A stretch of DNA of 64,000 bases from Viola odorata (Eukaryota > Streptophyta > Magnoliopsida > Malpighiales > Violaceae), in contig OY829542.1 of assembly GCA_963691705.1 (NCBI GenBank), positions 45,753,105-45,817,104 on the forward strand, given 5' to 3'. Numbering within the stretch: position 1 is the first letter of the stretch; every line of letters begins with the position of its first letter. A model generated the notes under the pieces. That model searched no databases. It was given only the letters and a program-made list of their open reading frames with translations, and was not told the DNA's origin. Of this stretch, positions 42,934 through 52,428 are shown in pieces. The translations under genes were made by a program, and so were the position numbers.

Positions 42934-43539
42934 GCTTCTCACTTTGCTTTTTTGATTTTTGCTGTTGGCATGTCTTTATCTATCCTTTGGGGATATTTTG
43001 TAATCTTTACGATATCAACTTTTCTTTAGACCATTGCCTTTTGTCTATAATTTCTTTGTTGGTCTTGCCTTATGATATTACTGCCACAACATGATTAGTA
43101 AACTTCATTATTAAAATCACAATGATGTGGTCATCGTACCTTATGCGGTTAGTCAACTGTTGCGTTTGCATGTACACACCATTCATGGGTGCCAAGGTAT
43201 TTCTGTCTTTAGAGACATAGTGTTTCTGCGATAGTCACAATGACTTGTTCTCTGAGGAAGACTTTCCTGCAGTGTCTCTTCGTGCTCTTTTCTCTATTGA
43301 GAATCAGGAAATTATTTCTTCGTGTCGTGTGCCTAACGCTGCATTATCATTATTTCTTTGATGATGTTTCAAAGAACGAATCACTATTATTTCCACTCAT
43401 GTTGTGTATAGCTTGACGCCGCCCTTTGTTGTTAGGGGGATCATTTAGCCTTGCTAAGTTTGTTCCCGATATTATTGTTGCGATAGAGACATCTCTCCAG
43501 CCCAACTTCACCGGGTATCAACCGTTCGGTTACTGGCTG
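42934..43539. other. Non-coding interval after ORF-d (C1)
   Basis: T-rich 3' flank of ORF-d followed by unassigned sequence. There is no open frame of note on either strand and little similarity by eye to the C2 interval at 57694-58789. Confidence 0.5.
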
Positions 43540-44090
43540 GGATATCTCTCTTTATTTCAAATGCCAACGATCAGCTTGGGGCATGCCTCGTCTTAGTGAG
43601 CCGTCTGATCAGGACCGGCCATCACAAGGATAGGATTTTCACTCCCAAGCGTTGAAACCTCGCGTCCCTAGAGCGTGCCTTGTCTTAGTGGTCCGTCTGT
43701 GTGAGCACGGTTACCACAAGGATAGGATTTTCACTTCCAGGACGGAGTTACTATCTCCTTGGGGCATGCCTCATCTTAGTGGCCCGTCTGTGTGAGCACG
43801 ACTACCACAAGGATAGGATTTTCACTCCCAAGGATGCCGAGACGTGCCTCGTCTTAATGGGTTGTCTATGTGAGCACGGTTGCCACAAGGATAGGATTTT
43901 CACTCCCGGGGGCATTGGGGCGTGTCTCGTCTTAATGGGTTGTCTGTGTTAGCACGGTCGCCACAAGGATAGGATTTTCACTCCCAACGCTGTTTATACC
44001 AGGGCGTGTCTCGTCTTAGTGAGCTGTCTGATCAGGACCAGCCATCACAAGGATAGGATTTTCACTCCTGGCATTCTTCGTTATCTGCAT
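43540..44090. repeat. 78-92-bp tandem array between convergent genes (C1)
   Basis: Six units each contain GCCTCGTCTTAGTG-like text and ACAAGGATAGGATTTTCACT. The latter begins at 43624, 43716, 43807, 43885, 43963 and 44047 (steps 92, 91, 78, 78, 84). It sits between the end of ORF-d (plus strand) and the end of integrase (minus strand). It is the counterpart of 58790-59390 in C2. Confidence 0.92.
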
Positions 44091-44168
44091 ATTATTGGCC
44101 ACAACGTGCACAAAAAATGCCTTTGATTCATGCGTTAGAGCAATGTTAACAATGTCAAACAGGAAAGA

Positions 44169-45008
44169 TCAGCTTCTAGCATGATATAATTTCAAACGAG
44201 CTATATTCCAAGAGTTTGGTAAGGGGGTACCGTCAAGTGTTTCCAAATGATACGCTCCCTTTCCGACGACGCGGATGACGTGATATGGCCCGTCCCAATT
44301 TGGGCTGAGTTTTCCCATGCGTTGCCCTGCTGCTCGCTTGTCTCTGAGCACTAAATCTCCCGCTTTGAGCAGCCGCTCTTTGACTTGCCTGTTATGATAT
44401 TGCGCCATTTTTCTTTTGTAATGCAAGGCTTTCAAGAGAGCCTCCTCTTGTACCTCTGGTAGTGCATCGAGGTTAGCACGTAACCTTTCCTCATTTATTT
44501 CTTCGTTGAAATATGCCACTCGAAGGCTTAGGGTGCCAATTTCTACCGGCGTGACAGCCTTTGTACCAAAGGCTAACGCAAAGGGGGTTTCTCCTGTGGT
44601 AGTTTTGACGGTCATGCGATACGCCCACATTACATATGGTAGTTCGTCTGCCCATTTATTTTTAGAACCTTCTAGGTTCCTTTTGATGCCATTGAGGATA
44701 CTGCGATTGGTCACTTCCGCCTGACCATTGGTTTGCGGGTGTGCTACAGAAGAGAATCTCTATTCGATTTGGAATTCCGCGCACTGATTTCTAAAAAATT
44801 GGCTCGTGAATTGCGTTCCATTGTCGCTGACCAATATGCGAGGTACCCCGAATCGTATTATGACTTGATATTTAAAGAAACGCCAAACTTTTTCCGTGGT
44901 AATGTTGGCTACCGCCTCTGCTTCTGCCCATTTCATGAAGTAGTCTACCGCCACGACCACAAATTTTAGTTGAGACCTGGCTTTTGGAAACGAGCCCAAA
45001 ATATCGAT
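44169..45008 (-). pseudogene. Integrase catalytic core and C-terminus of C1, with in-frame stops
   Basis: It continues the pol frame of 45009-48440 after a TGA (Trp codon in C2). The catalytic core shows D in VVAVDYFMKWAEAEAV, D in ILVSDNGTQFTSQFF, then a TAG near 44760 (Gln in C2), then E in QTNGQAEVTNRS, so all three DDE residues are present. The C-terminal part has ETPFALAFGTKAVTPVEI, GDLVLRDKRAAGQRMGKLSP and NWDGPYHVIRVVGKGAYHLE, and ends LKLYHARS. Two stops prevent a functional integrase. The end faces the tandem array and the convergent antisense genes. Confidence 0.88.
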
Positions 45009-48000
45009 TCACCATTTGGCAAACGGGCAAGGAGCGACAATTTCTGAGATTTGTACAGCTGGTCTTCGGGGGATCTTGGCGTATTCCTGGCATTTTTGAC
45101 AAGATTTCGCAAAGTTGTGACAGTCTCTACGAATGGTGGGCCAGTAGAATCCTGACCGAAAGACCTGTGTCGTTAGGGTGTCACCAGCCATGTGCATGCC
45201 ACATATTCGTTCGTGGATTTCTCGCAAGGTGTGGAGGCTTTCCCACTCCGTTATGCACTTTGCAACTGGATGAGAGAAACATTTTCGAATCAACTCCCCG
45301 TTGTAGTATGTGCATCGTGCCGCTTGTTTCAAAAATTTCCTCTTTTCGGTGTTATCTACTGGCAACTCATCATGTTTCAAATATTTCACAACGAGGATTC
45401 TCCAATCACTCTCCGCTTCTTCCACACAAAGAGACACTTGTTCTTCCATGAAAGAAGGCATTGGTATCTCACCGTAGAGCACATCTTTGGGTATGGAGGC
45501 TACCGGGTTGGCTGCCATTTTAGCGAGATTATCAGCCTCAGCATTATCTTCTCGAGGAATATGTTTGAAGCAGACTTGAATGCCTTTTTTCTGTATTTCC
45601 GTTAGCTCACGTTTTACTTTTGCAAGATATTGAATCATGATAGGCTCTCGAGCTTGGGAGTTTCCCAAGACTTGATCTATTATCAGTTTAGAGTCCCCAC
45701 GTATCTTTAGCTGTGGATCGCGCACCGTTCCTGCATCGTGTGTAGCTTCAATAGAAAAACTGTTGCCTATCCTGAGTCCTGCCAGTAACGCTTCATACTC
45801 AGCCGTGTTGTTGGACAGTGGTTGCAAAATTCTAATGGCATAGCATATCTGCATGTCATTAGGTCTGATCATGAAAATTCCAGCACCGGCTAACTCTTGA
45901 TTTTTGGCTCCGTCCACGTGGATGATGCATGCGTCATTGTATGCGTCTGGGGACGGGAGATCTGAGTCTTCAACTTCCCCTTCCGGTAGGTCCACCAGCG
46001 GCTCTTGTGTGAATGTGCATTCTGCTATAAAGTTTGCTAACGCTTGGGCTTTGATGGACGGTCTGGCCTTATATTGTAACCCGTATTGCTCAAGTTCGAT
46101 CGTCCAAATCAGCATCCTTCCTAAAGACTCAGGTTTCCTGAAAATTTTCCTCAATGGTTGATTAGTGAGTACTACGACAGGATGAGCTTGGAAGTACCGA
46201 TCCATCTTCCGCGTTGCCTGTACTAGGGCAAACGCTATTTTCTCGATGTGAGCGTACCGTAATTCGACATCTTTCAGTATGTGACTAACAAAGAATACGG
46301 GGCGATGAATATGTCTATCGCTTCGTACAAGGACAGCATTGACCACCTCGTCGGCGACACCCAGATACAAATATAAAGCGTCGCCTGGTTCGGGTCTCGT
46401 CAGCACCAGGTTGGACGAGAGGTAGGCTTTTATGCCGGCAAACGCTTCTTCACATTCTTCTGTCCACCCAAAGGGGGCTTTCTTACGAATGGCTTTAAAG
46501 AAGGGTAGGCATCTCTCGCCTTGTTTAGAAATAAACCGCCCTAACGCAATGATGCGTCCTGTGAGCTTTTGCACTTCCTTGACGGTTCGAGGACATATCA
46601 TATCCTGAATCGCCTTTACTTTCGAAGGGTTAGGCTGGATGCCTTTCTGGCTGACCACGTAGCCTAAGAATTTACCTGTTTGGAATGCAAACATGCATTT
46701 ACGGGGGTTCAACTTCATCTTGTATTCTCTCATCACGTTGAAAACTTCTTCCAAATCAGCCATGTGGTCCTCAAAGCTTTGGCTTTTGACAAGTATATTG
46801 TCCACGCAGGCTTCCACATTTTTCCCAATCTGCTTCTCAAAAACTTTATTTGCCATGCGCTGGAATGTTGCCCCAATATTTTTCAATCCAAACGGCATCG
46901 CTGTGTAGCAATAGGTGGCATTTGGAGTGATGAAGGCGGTCTTTTCTTCATCCTCCACGGCCATGGGGATTTGGTAATATCCCGAGTTAGCGTCTAACGA
47001 GCTTAGATAGGCGTACCCAGCGGTTTGGTCGATCAACTGATCGATTCGAGGAAGAGGATAACAGTCTTTGGGACTGGCATCGTTCAAATCAGTGAAGTCA
47101 ATGCACATACGCCAATCTCCGTTAGGTTTTGGGACTAAAACTGGATTAGTCAACCACGTCGGGTATTGGACTTCTCGGATGAAGCCGACCTCCATGAGTT
47201 TTGATATCTCTTTCTCGATGGCTATCATCTTTTCTGGAGAGAAAGCTCGTCGCTTCTGCTGAATAGGCTTGGCGTTAGGGTTAACATTGAGTCGATGCTC
47301 TGCTGTTTCTCGCGAAATTCCAGGCATATCTGCTGGCCTCCATGCGAATTCTCCTTTGCATTTATTCAGTAATCGAGCTAACTGTGTGCTTTCCTCTGAT
47401 TTTAATTTTTCGCTAACCAGAAAATTTGCTTCTTTGACTCCGTTAACAGGAATTGGCCTCATATTGTCTACTAGCTGAGTGTGCTTTTCCTCTCTATCCT
47501 CAAAGGGATCATCCGCTACGCACACGTAACGATCGTAACTCTTTTGGGTCATGAGTAAATAGCACTCGGCAGCTAACTTCTGGTCTCCTTTGATCGAGAC
47601 CACCCCATCCCACGAAGGGTATTTCATCTTTAGATGTTTTTGCGAGATTGCAGCTCCAAAACAGTTGAGGTATGACCGCCCGAGTATAGCGTTGTAAGGC
47701 AATGACAAGTCTACAACTAGGAATAACAGTTCCTCTGACTGTTTGGACGTATCTTCTCTGAAGTATACTGGTAGCAATGTAACTCCTGCCACCGGGATTG
47801 GGACCCCGTCCACTCTAATTATTGCCTTTTTACAAGGCGTTAGCTCACTGTCAGGACGCTTCATTAGATTGTATGCCTCAAGTGAGAACAGATTGACCGC
47901 ACTCCCATTGTCAACAAGGGTTCTCTTGACTCCATGGTTGCCGATAACAGGTGTGACTACCAGCGCATCGTTGTGTGGATAGACAACGCCTTTCTCATCC

Positions 48001-48440
48001 TCTTCAGAGAATGATAACACCATTCGATCTAACGAGCTTATCGCTTCGCTTTTCACTAACACGCTTTCTCTCTTTCGTTTGTCGCCAGTCGCGGGTGCCG
48101 ACGCTATGGGTTCATCGAAATATGGAGTGCCTCCCGCTATAATATTGATCATAGGAACATCATCCTCGCTAACCAAAAATGTTTCTTTATTTCTTCCGAT
48201 AGGGATGGCGTTGGCTCCCGTGGCATAAGAGGGTGCTTGCCTATCACTAGTCACCTTATCTGTTGGATTGTTCCTAACTTCCTCCCTTACTTTAGTGGCA
48301 AATTCCCCGAGGTAGCCCTCTTCAACTAAGCGCTTTATCGCTAATTTCAATTCTCTGCACACATCCGTAGAGTGACCTTTGACTTTATGAAACTTGCAGA
48401 ATGCATTTTCCCTTCCTCCTATAATTACTCCTGGTTTCAT
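45009..48440 (-). CDS. pol: Pol polyprotein of C1: zinc knuckle, protease, RT, dual RNase H, integrase zinc finger
   Basis: A 1143-codon open frame. Zinc knuckle C15-H18-H23-C28. Protease motif LVDNGSAVN near D177 (DNG where DTG/DSG is usual). RT at about 395-640 with SLDANSGYY (D483) and the motif ACVDN at 545-548; YVDD is expected and seen in C2, so a catalytic Asp is Asn here. The ancestral gypsy RNase H (686-770, LYLYLGVADE) lacks its first Asp. A second RNase H of archaeal type (838-978) has D843, E881, D916, H960 and D970, as in other Tat elements. The integrase zinc finger is at about 1070-1117 (HTLREIH, CQKC). A TGA stops the frame, and integrase continues at 45008. It is long and open, but its RT is probably inactive. 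Confidence 0.9.
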   Translation of the reverse strand: MKPGVIIGGRENAFCKFHKVKGHSTDVCRELKLAIKRLVEEGYLGEFATKVREEVRNNPTDKVTSDRQAPSYATGANAIPIGRNKETFLVSEDDVPMINIIAGGTPYFDEPIASAPATGDKRKRESVLVKSEAISSLDRMVLSFSEEDEKGVVYPHNDALVVTPVIGNHGVKRTLVDNGSAVNLFSLEAYNLMKRPDSELTPCKKAIIRVDGVPIPVAGVTLLPVYFREDTSKQSEELLFLVVDLSLPYNAILGRSYLNCFGAAISQKHLKMKYPSWDGVVSIKGDQKLAAECYLLMTQKSYDRYVCVADDPFEDREEKHTQLVDNMRPIPVNGVKEANFLVSEKLKSEESTQLARLLNKCKGEFAWRPADMPGISRETAEHRLNVNPNAKPIQQKRRAFSPEKMIAIEKEISKLMEVGFIREVQYPTWLTNPVLVPKPNGDWRMCIDFTDLNDASPKDCYPLPRIDQLIDQTAGYAYLSSLDANSGYYQIPMAVEDEEKTAFITPNATYCYTAMPFGLKNIGATFQRMANKVFEKQIGKNVEACVDNILVKSQSFEDHMADLEEVFNVMREYKMKLNPRKCMFAFQTGKFLGYVVSQKGIQPNPSKVKAIQDMICPRTVKEVQKLTGRIIALGRFISKQGERCLPFFKAIRKKAPFGWTEECEEAFAGIKAYLSSNLVLTRPEPGDALYLYLGVADEVVNAVLVRSDRHIHRPVFFVSHILKDVELRYAHIEKIAFALVQATRKMDRYFQAHPVVVLTNQPLRKIFRKPESLGRMLIWTIELEQYGLQYKARPSIKAQALANFIAECTFTQEPLVDLPEGEVEDSDLPSPDAYNDACIIHVDGAKNQELAGAGIFMIRPNDMQICYAIRILQPLSNNTAEYEALLAGLRIGNSFSIEATHDAGTVRDPQLKIRGDSKLIIDQVLGNSQAREPIMIQYLAKVKRELTEIQKKGIQVCFKHIPREDNAEADNLAKMAANPVASIPKDVLYGEIPMPSFMEEQVSLCVEEAESDWRILVVKYLKHDELPVDNTEKRKFLKQAARCTYYNGELIRKCFSHPVAKCITEWESLHTLREIHERICGMHMAGDTLTTQVFRSGFYWPTIRRDCHNFAKSCQKCQEYAKIPRRPAVQISEIVAPCPFAKW

Positions 48441-48484
48441 AGGAGCTGGGTAACGGATAGGCAGGTTTCGCTGCTGAACTATCG

Positions 48485-50039
48485 CTAAAATTTCTGCTCT
48501 TGGAAGTATGAGGGAAGGAAGGTCAGGGTCGTATATTCACCCCTTGGGTGGATCCGTTTGCCTTCTGGTAGGGGAATTCCCGAATCTTCCTCTCGAGAAG
48601 TTACCCCTCTGCTGGTTTGAGGTTCTGGGAATGTGATCTTTTCGTTGCCCATAATCATCGGTTGGCTGCGTATCAGGAGTTGCGCTAACGTGGGCGTTGG
48701 GGGCTGGATGCGTATCTTGAGGTATAATCTGAATTCGTTCCCTATTTTCTTCTTCCTCCATCCTCGCATAATTATGGGCTTTTAGCCTTAACGCATCTAA
48801 AGTCAACGGTGGGTCCACTATTAAAGTATCTCGTAATTTCCCATAACGGCAATGACGCTTCAAAGCTTCCACAGCGAAGTCGATGGTAACCCCTGGTGTT
48901 AGCGACATCTCGAGATCAAAACGACTCAGAAAATCCTTCAAGGATTCTTGTGGCTTTCGATGAATATCGAATAATGCTGCCGCAGATTTTCTAATAGGAA
49001 CAGCCGTGCTGAACCGGCTCCAAAATTTAGCTTCCAGTTGGGGAAAATTATCAATGGAACCTGCCGGAAGTCCCTCAAACCAGAGACGCGCTACACTAGA
49101 TAGTGTCATAATAAAAATTTGACATAACGCAGCGTCACTATGGGTTTGAAACTGTACGAAATCTTTCACCTTATTGAGGTGAATAGGATCCTTTGTGCCA
49201 TCATATGATTCTGCAGGAAGTTTTACATGCCGATTGACCCTGTGATGCCTCACGCAATGGCTGAATGGGTGACCAACGTTATCATCAGGAATCCCCTGCG
49301 GTTGACGAGGAGGAGAAGGTTTGTTAGGCTGCCTTTGAGCTCGAAAATCATACTCACGATGCCGCCTGGGAGATCAGTTGTGACTTCTTGGCGTTCGAGT
49401 TCGATGTCTCCTGCTACTCGACCTCTCACTATGCCTAGGAGATGGGTCCCTGAACATCTCATCTCATCTGTTATCCCAATGATCTCTATACTCACCGTCA
49501 CATCGTTCCCCTTCAGGAACAGGAGCTTCTCTCCTATGCTACTCAGACGGTTCAGCACGTTTATGCACAAGTTGCATGACACCAACAGGGGCTGATGTCA
49601 AAGGTAGGGATAACGGAAAACCTATAGATTGTCGAGGTGACAATGGTCGGTCAGTGACGATGGATGGAGTAAAGACTACATGAGAAGGCATGCTAGGTCC
49701 CGAAACATGAGGCGTAAATCCTGCGGCTAATTTTGTCAGCTGGTCTAGTTGGGCTCGAAGGGCCGATATTGAATTCGCGAGAGGATTGCCTATGCCATCT
49801 ACCACAGGTGCCCTCGAATGGGGGATAGAGTAACTGAGTCCCACTATCTGGGATAAAGGAGCATATGCCTGAGATGCAAATGTTCCCATTGCTTGCTCAA
49901 AAGAGGGATCTGACATGCCTGGTGGAACTTCTTGCACCGTAATGGAAGCGTCAGTGGTGGCAAAAGGGAAGAGTCGCCTACGAGTAGAAAACGGGAGGCT
50001 AGAAGACTGGGACAGTGTGGGATCTAAGTTGGAATCCAT
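48485..50039 (-). pseudogene. gag: gag of C1, frameshifted
   Basis: It starts MDSNLDPTLSQSSSLPF at 50039, 64 bases from the primer site. The first 166 codons are a linker-like N-terminus. At least two frame changes follow near 49570 and 49250. The capsid region then reads open at 49253-48537: ESYDGTKDPIHLNKVKDFVQ, RLWFEGLPAGSIDNFPQLEA, FDIHRKPQESLKDFLSRFDL, the retrotransposon gag (PF03732-type) signature. The basic tail is RGNFSRGRFGNSPTRRQTDP. A further shift near 48540-48485 separates it from pol. No full-length gag can be made. Confidence 0.85.
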
Positions 50040-50102
50040 AATCCTCTAAATTTCAAGAAAATAGAGCTTGGTTATTAAAGATGCTCACTTAATAAAACCA
50101 AA

Positions 50103-50121
50103 GCTCTCAATGAAAGCACCA
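50103..50121 (-). other. Primer binding site of the C1 unit
   Basis: The minus strand reads TGGTGCTTTCATTGAGAGC two to three bases after the LTR end (CTTATCA). This form is common next to plant gypsy LTRs. The priming tRNA was not identified. It is a different type from that of elements A and B. Confidence 0.75.
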
Positions 50122-50124
50122 ATT

Positions 50125-50679
50125 TGATAAGATTCATACTATTTGCTGAAGGATAGTAGAGGAATATGGTTCTTGGGGTCGGCCATCCTTAGTGCCCGAT
50201 GTACCTGCAAAGCGCCGGAGGGGGTCTCCGGCGTAAACACTCTGATGCTTAAGTCAATAAGAGCTATGGAAGTAGCAGAGCTTTTGCCAGCAATCTTAGG
50301 CTTACCTTCCTCCTTTGTGGCGGAGGTATTTATAGGCAAAGTGGAGCATTTCTAGGTGATCTTGGTCACAAGGTGCTAACGCGCCCGTCAGGGGGGGTTA
50401 GAGTTCCTCGTTGATGGAATGTGTTATCGCTGCGTTAGATATAAGTATGGGGGTAGGCGTTACCTAGGTAAGGGAACACCTACGCTTCTCACGAGATGCC
50501 TGGTTTGGCCTAGGATGGGATAATGCCTTGTGTCATGACTAAGTGACGTGTGCGACCCCCTCGCTGATGTCGACCATCCCAGTGTCAGCCGCATAGAGAG
50601 AGGCGATAGCCTCGATGCTGTCGGAGCGGTAGGAGTATAAGAGGAAAATGCCCCTATCGTTAGGAGTATTGTTATCACA
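50125..50679 (-). repeat. Shared LTR: 5' LTR of C1 and 3' LTR of C2 (555 bp)
   Basis: TGATAAGATTCAT at the left, TTATCACA at the right, minus-strand TATA at 50327-50335. The primer site of C1 lies to its left and the antisense genes of C2 to its right. One LTR thus serves two units, the signature of a recombinant tandem array. It contains a 17-bp insertion relative to the C1 3' LTR. Confidence 0.88.
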
Positions 50680-50712
50680 CATCTTTTTAACACTTCTTTT
50701 GGCATTTTCATC

Positions 50713-51039
50713 ATGGATGAATTGACTAGAAACTTCTTGATCTCCGAAGCCCACACTCTGAAGAATCTTACTGAGGCTGACATTGGTTTCCTAGAAACCA
50801 TGATGACCAAGACCTCTGAGGACGTCTTGGAGCTTCAGGGGATGATGACCCCTCTTCTGTCCAGGCAGCTTGCAACTTCCCTGGAGGACTTCAGCCCTTT
50901 GGAGAGCGTGACGAAGTTGGCCACCACCTTTTCCCACATCGAGGTGGTCACCACCATACTGCGGTACAGGAAGGACCTGCTGACGTGTTGCTTGAAGGGG
51001 ATGAGGGTTTGCTCCTCCGAATTGACCTTTGTGTCATGA
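50713..51039 (+). CDS. Antisense ORF-a of C2
   Basis: 108 residues (MDELTRNFLISEAHTLKNLT... to CSSELTFVS, TGA), about 19 shorter than the C1 copy at the C-terminus, where C1 continues with an acidic tail. The core EADIGFLETMMTKTSEDVLE and RKDLLTCCLKGMRV is conserved. The interval of about 175 bp holding the TATA box in C0 and C1 is deleted, so only 33 bp separate the start codon from the LTR. Transcription from its own promoter is doubtful here. AATAAATAAA lies at 51079-51088. Function unknown. Confidence 0.58.
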   Translation: MDELTRNFLISEAHTLKNLTEADIGFLETMMTKTSEDVLELQGMMTPLLSRQLATSLEDFSPLESVTKLATTFSHIEVVTTILRYRKDLLTCCLKGMRVCSSELTFVS

Positions 51040-51526
51040 TGTATGTACGGGGATATATGTTTGGGCCGTTAGGCCATAAATAAATAAAGTGTCTTTTCGC
51101 TATCTTGCTTGTGACTTCTTTCCTTTCTCGATATGGTAATTAACGCTTCAGTTGAGTGTCACATCAGCCCAACTGAAAACGAGTCTGCCATTGGTTGGAC
51201 TTCTGCAGCGCTTATTTTTCCTTGCTCACCAGGTGGCGACGATTATTCTTGTGAACCGTTCCGCATTAATTCCACGCCGTTTCTTTAGTATCAACTGATT
51301 GGGCGGTTTTTTGGTGTCTCTTGATCAGCGAGAAATCCTAACAGGCGTGATCACAGAATCTGATTCTGCAATTATGAACATTCTTCTTGAAGCGCATTGA
51401 TTTCTCTTAGAGGGCATGCGAAAAGGTGGGGAGGCCTCTTCGCTTCGACTATTTAATGGGATTTTCTCTTCTTTTTCCTATTCATCTTCTTCTTTGCATT
51501 TCTCCACTGAGATTGCTTACGATTTT

Positions 51527-51946
51527 ATGGCTGATTCATATTCTATGGATGTCGTTGAACGTGATTCTCCACCGACTCCTCCGACTTCACCAGATTCTGA
51601 CAATCCTCCTCCACCGTGCCTGAAAAGACAACCTTCCCTACACAAGGGTCGTAAGAGGCCGAGGAGGAAGGACTTCGAGGCAACCAGCGTGCCTTTTGAC
51701 TTCTATGTCCCTACTGTTCAGAAAGACGATGAACTGTTTCCTCACATTAGTCGTTTCATGGAAGGAGGTTCCTTTAACGATATCGGTGCTGAGATAGCGA
51801 CTTCCGTCACTAAGAGGGAGTCAAGTTTGTCAAAGCCTGGTCAAGAGAAAAGGGTTGACGAGCCTTTCCCTTTTGCTAACGAGGAGTGGCCGTCTTCGGA
51901 TGGAGATGACTTCTACTGGCCTTCCTACTGGCTTGACGAGGATTAA
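51527..51946 (+). CDS. Antisense ORF-b of C2
   Basis: 139 residues, start MADSYSMDVVERDSPPTPPT, in a context matching the C1 start. The basic cluster HKGRKRPRRK after CLKRQ, the EKRVDEPFPF block and the acidic, aromatic tail (SDGDDFYWPSYWLDED) are conserved with C1, whereas the centre is not. TATTTAAT is at 51450-51457, 69 bp upstream, and AATAAA at 51993-51998. The family is not recognised. The pattern fits a nuclear adaptor, but that is only a guess. Confidence 0.55.
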   Translation: MADSYSMDVVERDSPPTPPTSPDSDNPPPPCLKRQPSLHKGRKRPRRKDFEATSVPFDFYVPTVQKDDELFPHISRFMEGGSFNDIGAEIATSVTKRESSLSKPGQEKRVDEPFPFANEEWPSSDGDDFYWPSYWLDED

Positions 51947-52428
51947 TCCTTATGTGTCATGCACGTTGTAGATGCCGTATGGCTTTTTTATGAATAAAAT
52001 AACGTTCTTCGATTTCGATTTCTTGCAGTTACATTCTCGCGTTAACCCTACAATCATTGGGCAGTTAACGCTGAGTAGTTGGTTACCGCTTGATGCAACC
52101 GTTTCTTCAACTTCCAGTTGTTAACCGCCTTCCTCTAAAGATATAAATGCTTAGCTATAAATATTCTTCTGACGTCTTTCCATGTGTCCTTTTCTATTTT
52201 ATGCGTGTCTTGTTCTCACAGGTTACTCAGTTATTGAGTTTGACCTTTAAAAGGAAATAACTCTCCTTTTCTCATACTTTTACTCGCGCTTCAAATTTTT
52301 CTCTGCTTCTTCTTTTGCTTGGGGAAAACTTCTCCTACCATTCGTCGACGCCGGTGGTCTACTCATTACTTTCTTCTTCAAGGTATTTTGCTCCTCTTTC
52401 GTTCTGGTTTTTCTTTTTCTGGCTCACT

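Larger units (their letters stand above)
34334..50679 (-). mobile_element. Unit C1: Tat-type LTR retrotransposon with four antisense ORFs
   Basis: LTR (34334-35856), internal region (35857-50124), LTR (50125-50679), with gag-pol on the minus strand. Tat-lineage features are the CxxHx4Hx4C zinc knuckle, two RNase H domains, and extra ORFs in reverse orientation between integrase and the 3' LTR, as described for Grande and Retand. Excluding the hAT element it is about 15.4 kb. The LTRs agree at roughly 97% by eye, apart from a 17-bp insertion (about 50469-50485) in the right one. Confidence 0.88.

Noticed and set aside
46680..47262. Plus-strand frames opposite C1 pol
   Set aside because: They are shadows of the RT domain. 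Their peptide text is the reverse reading of conserved RT motifs.
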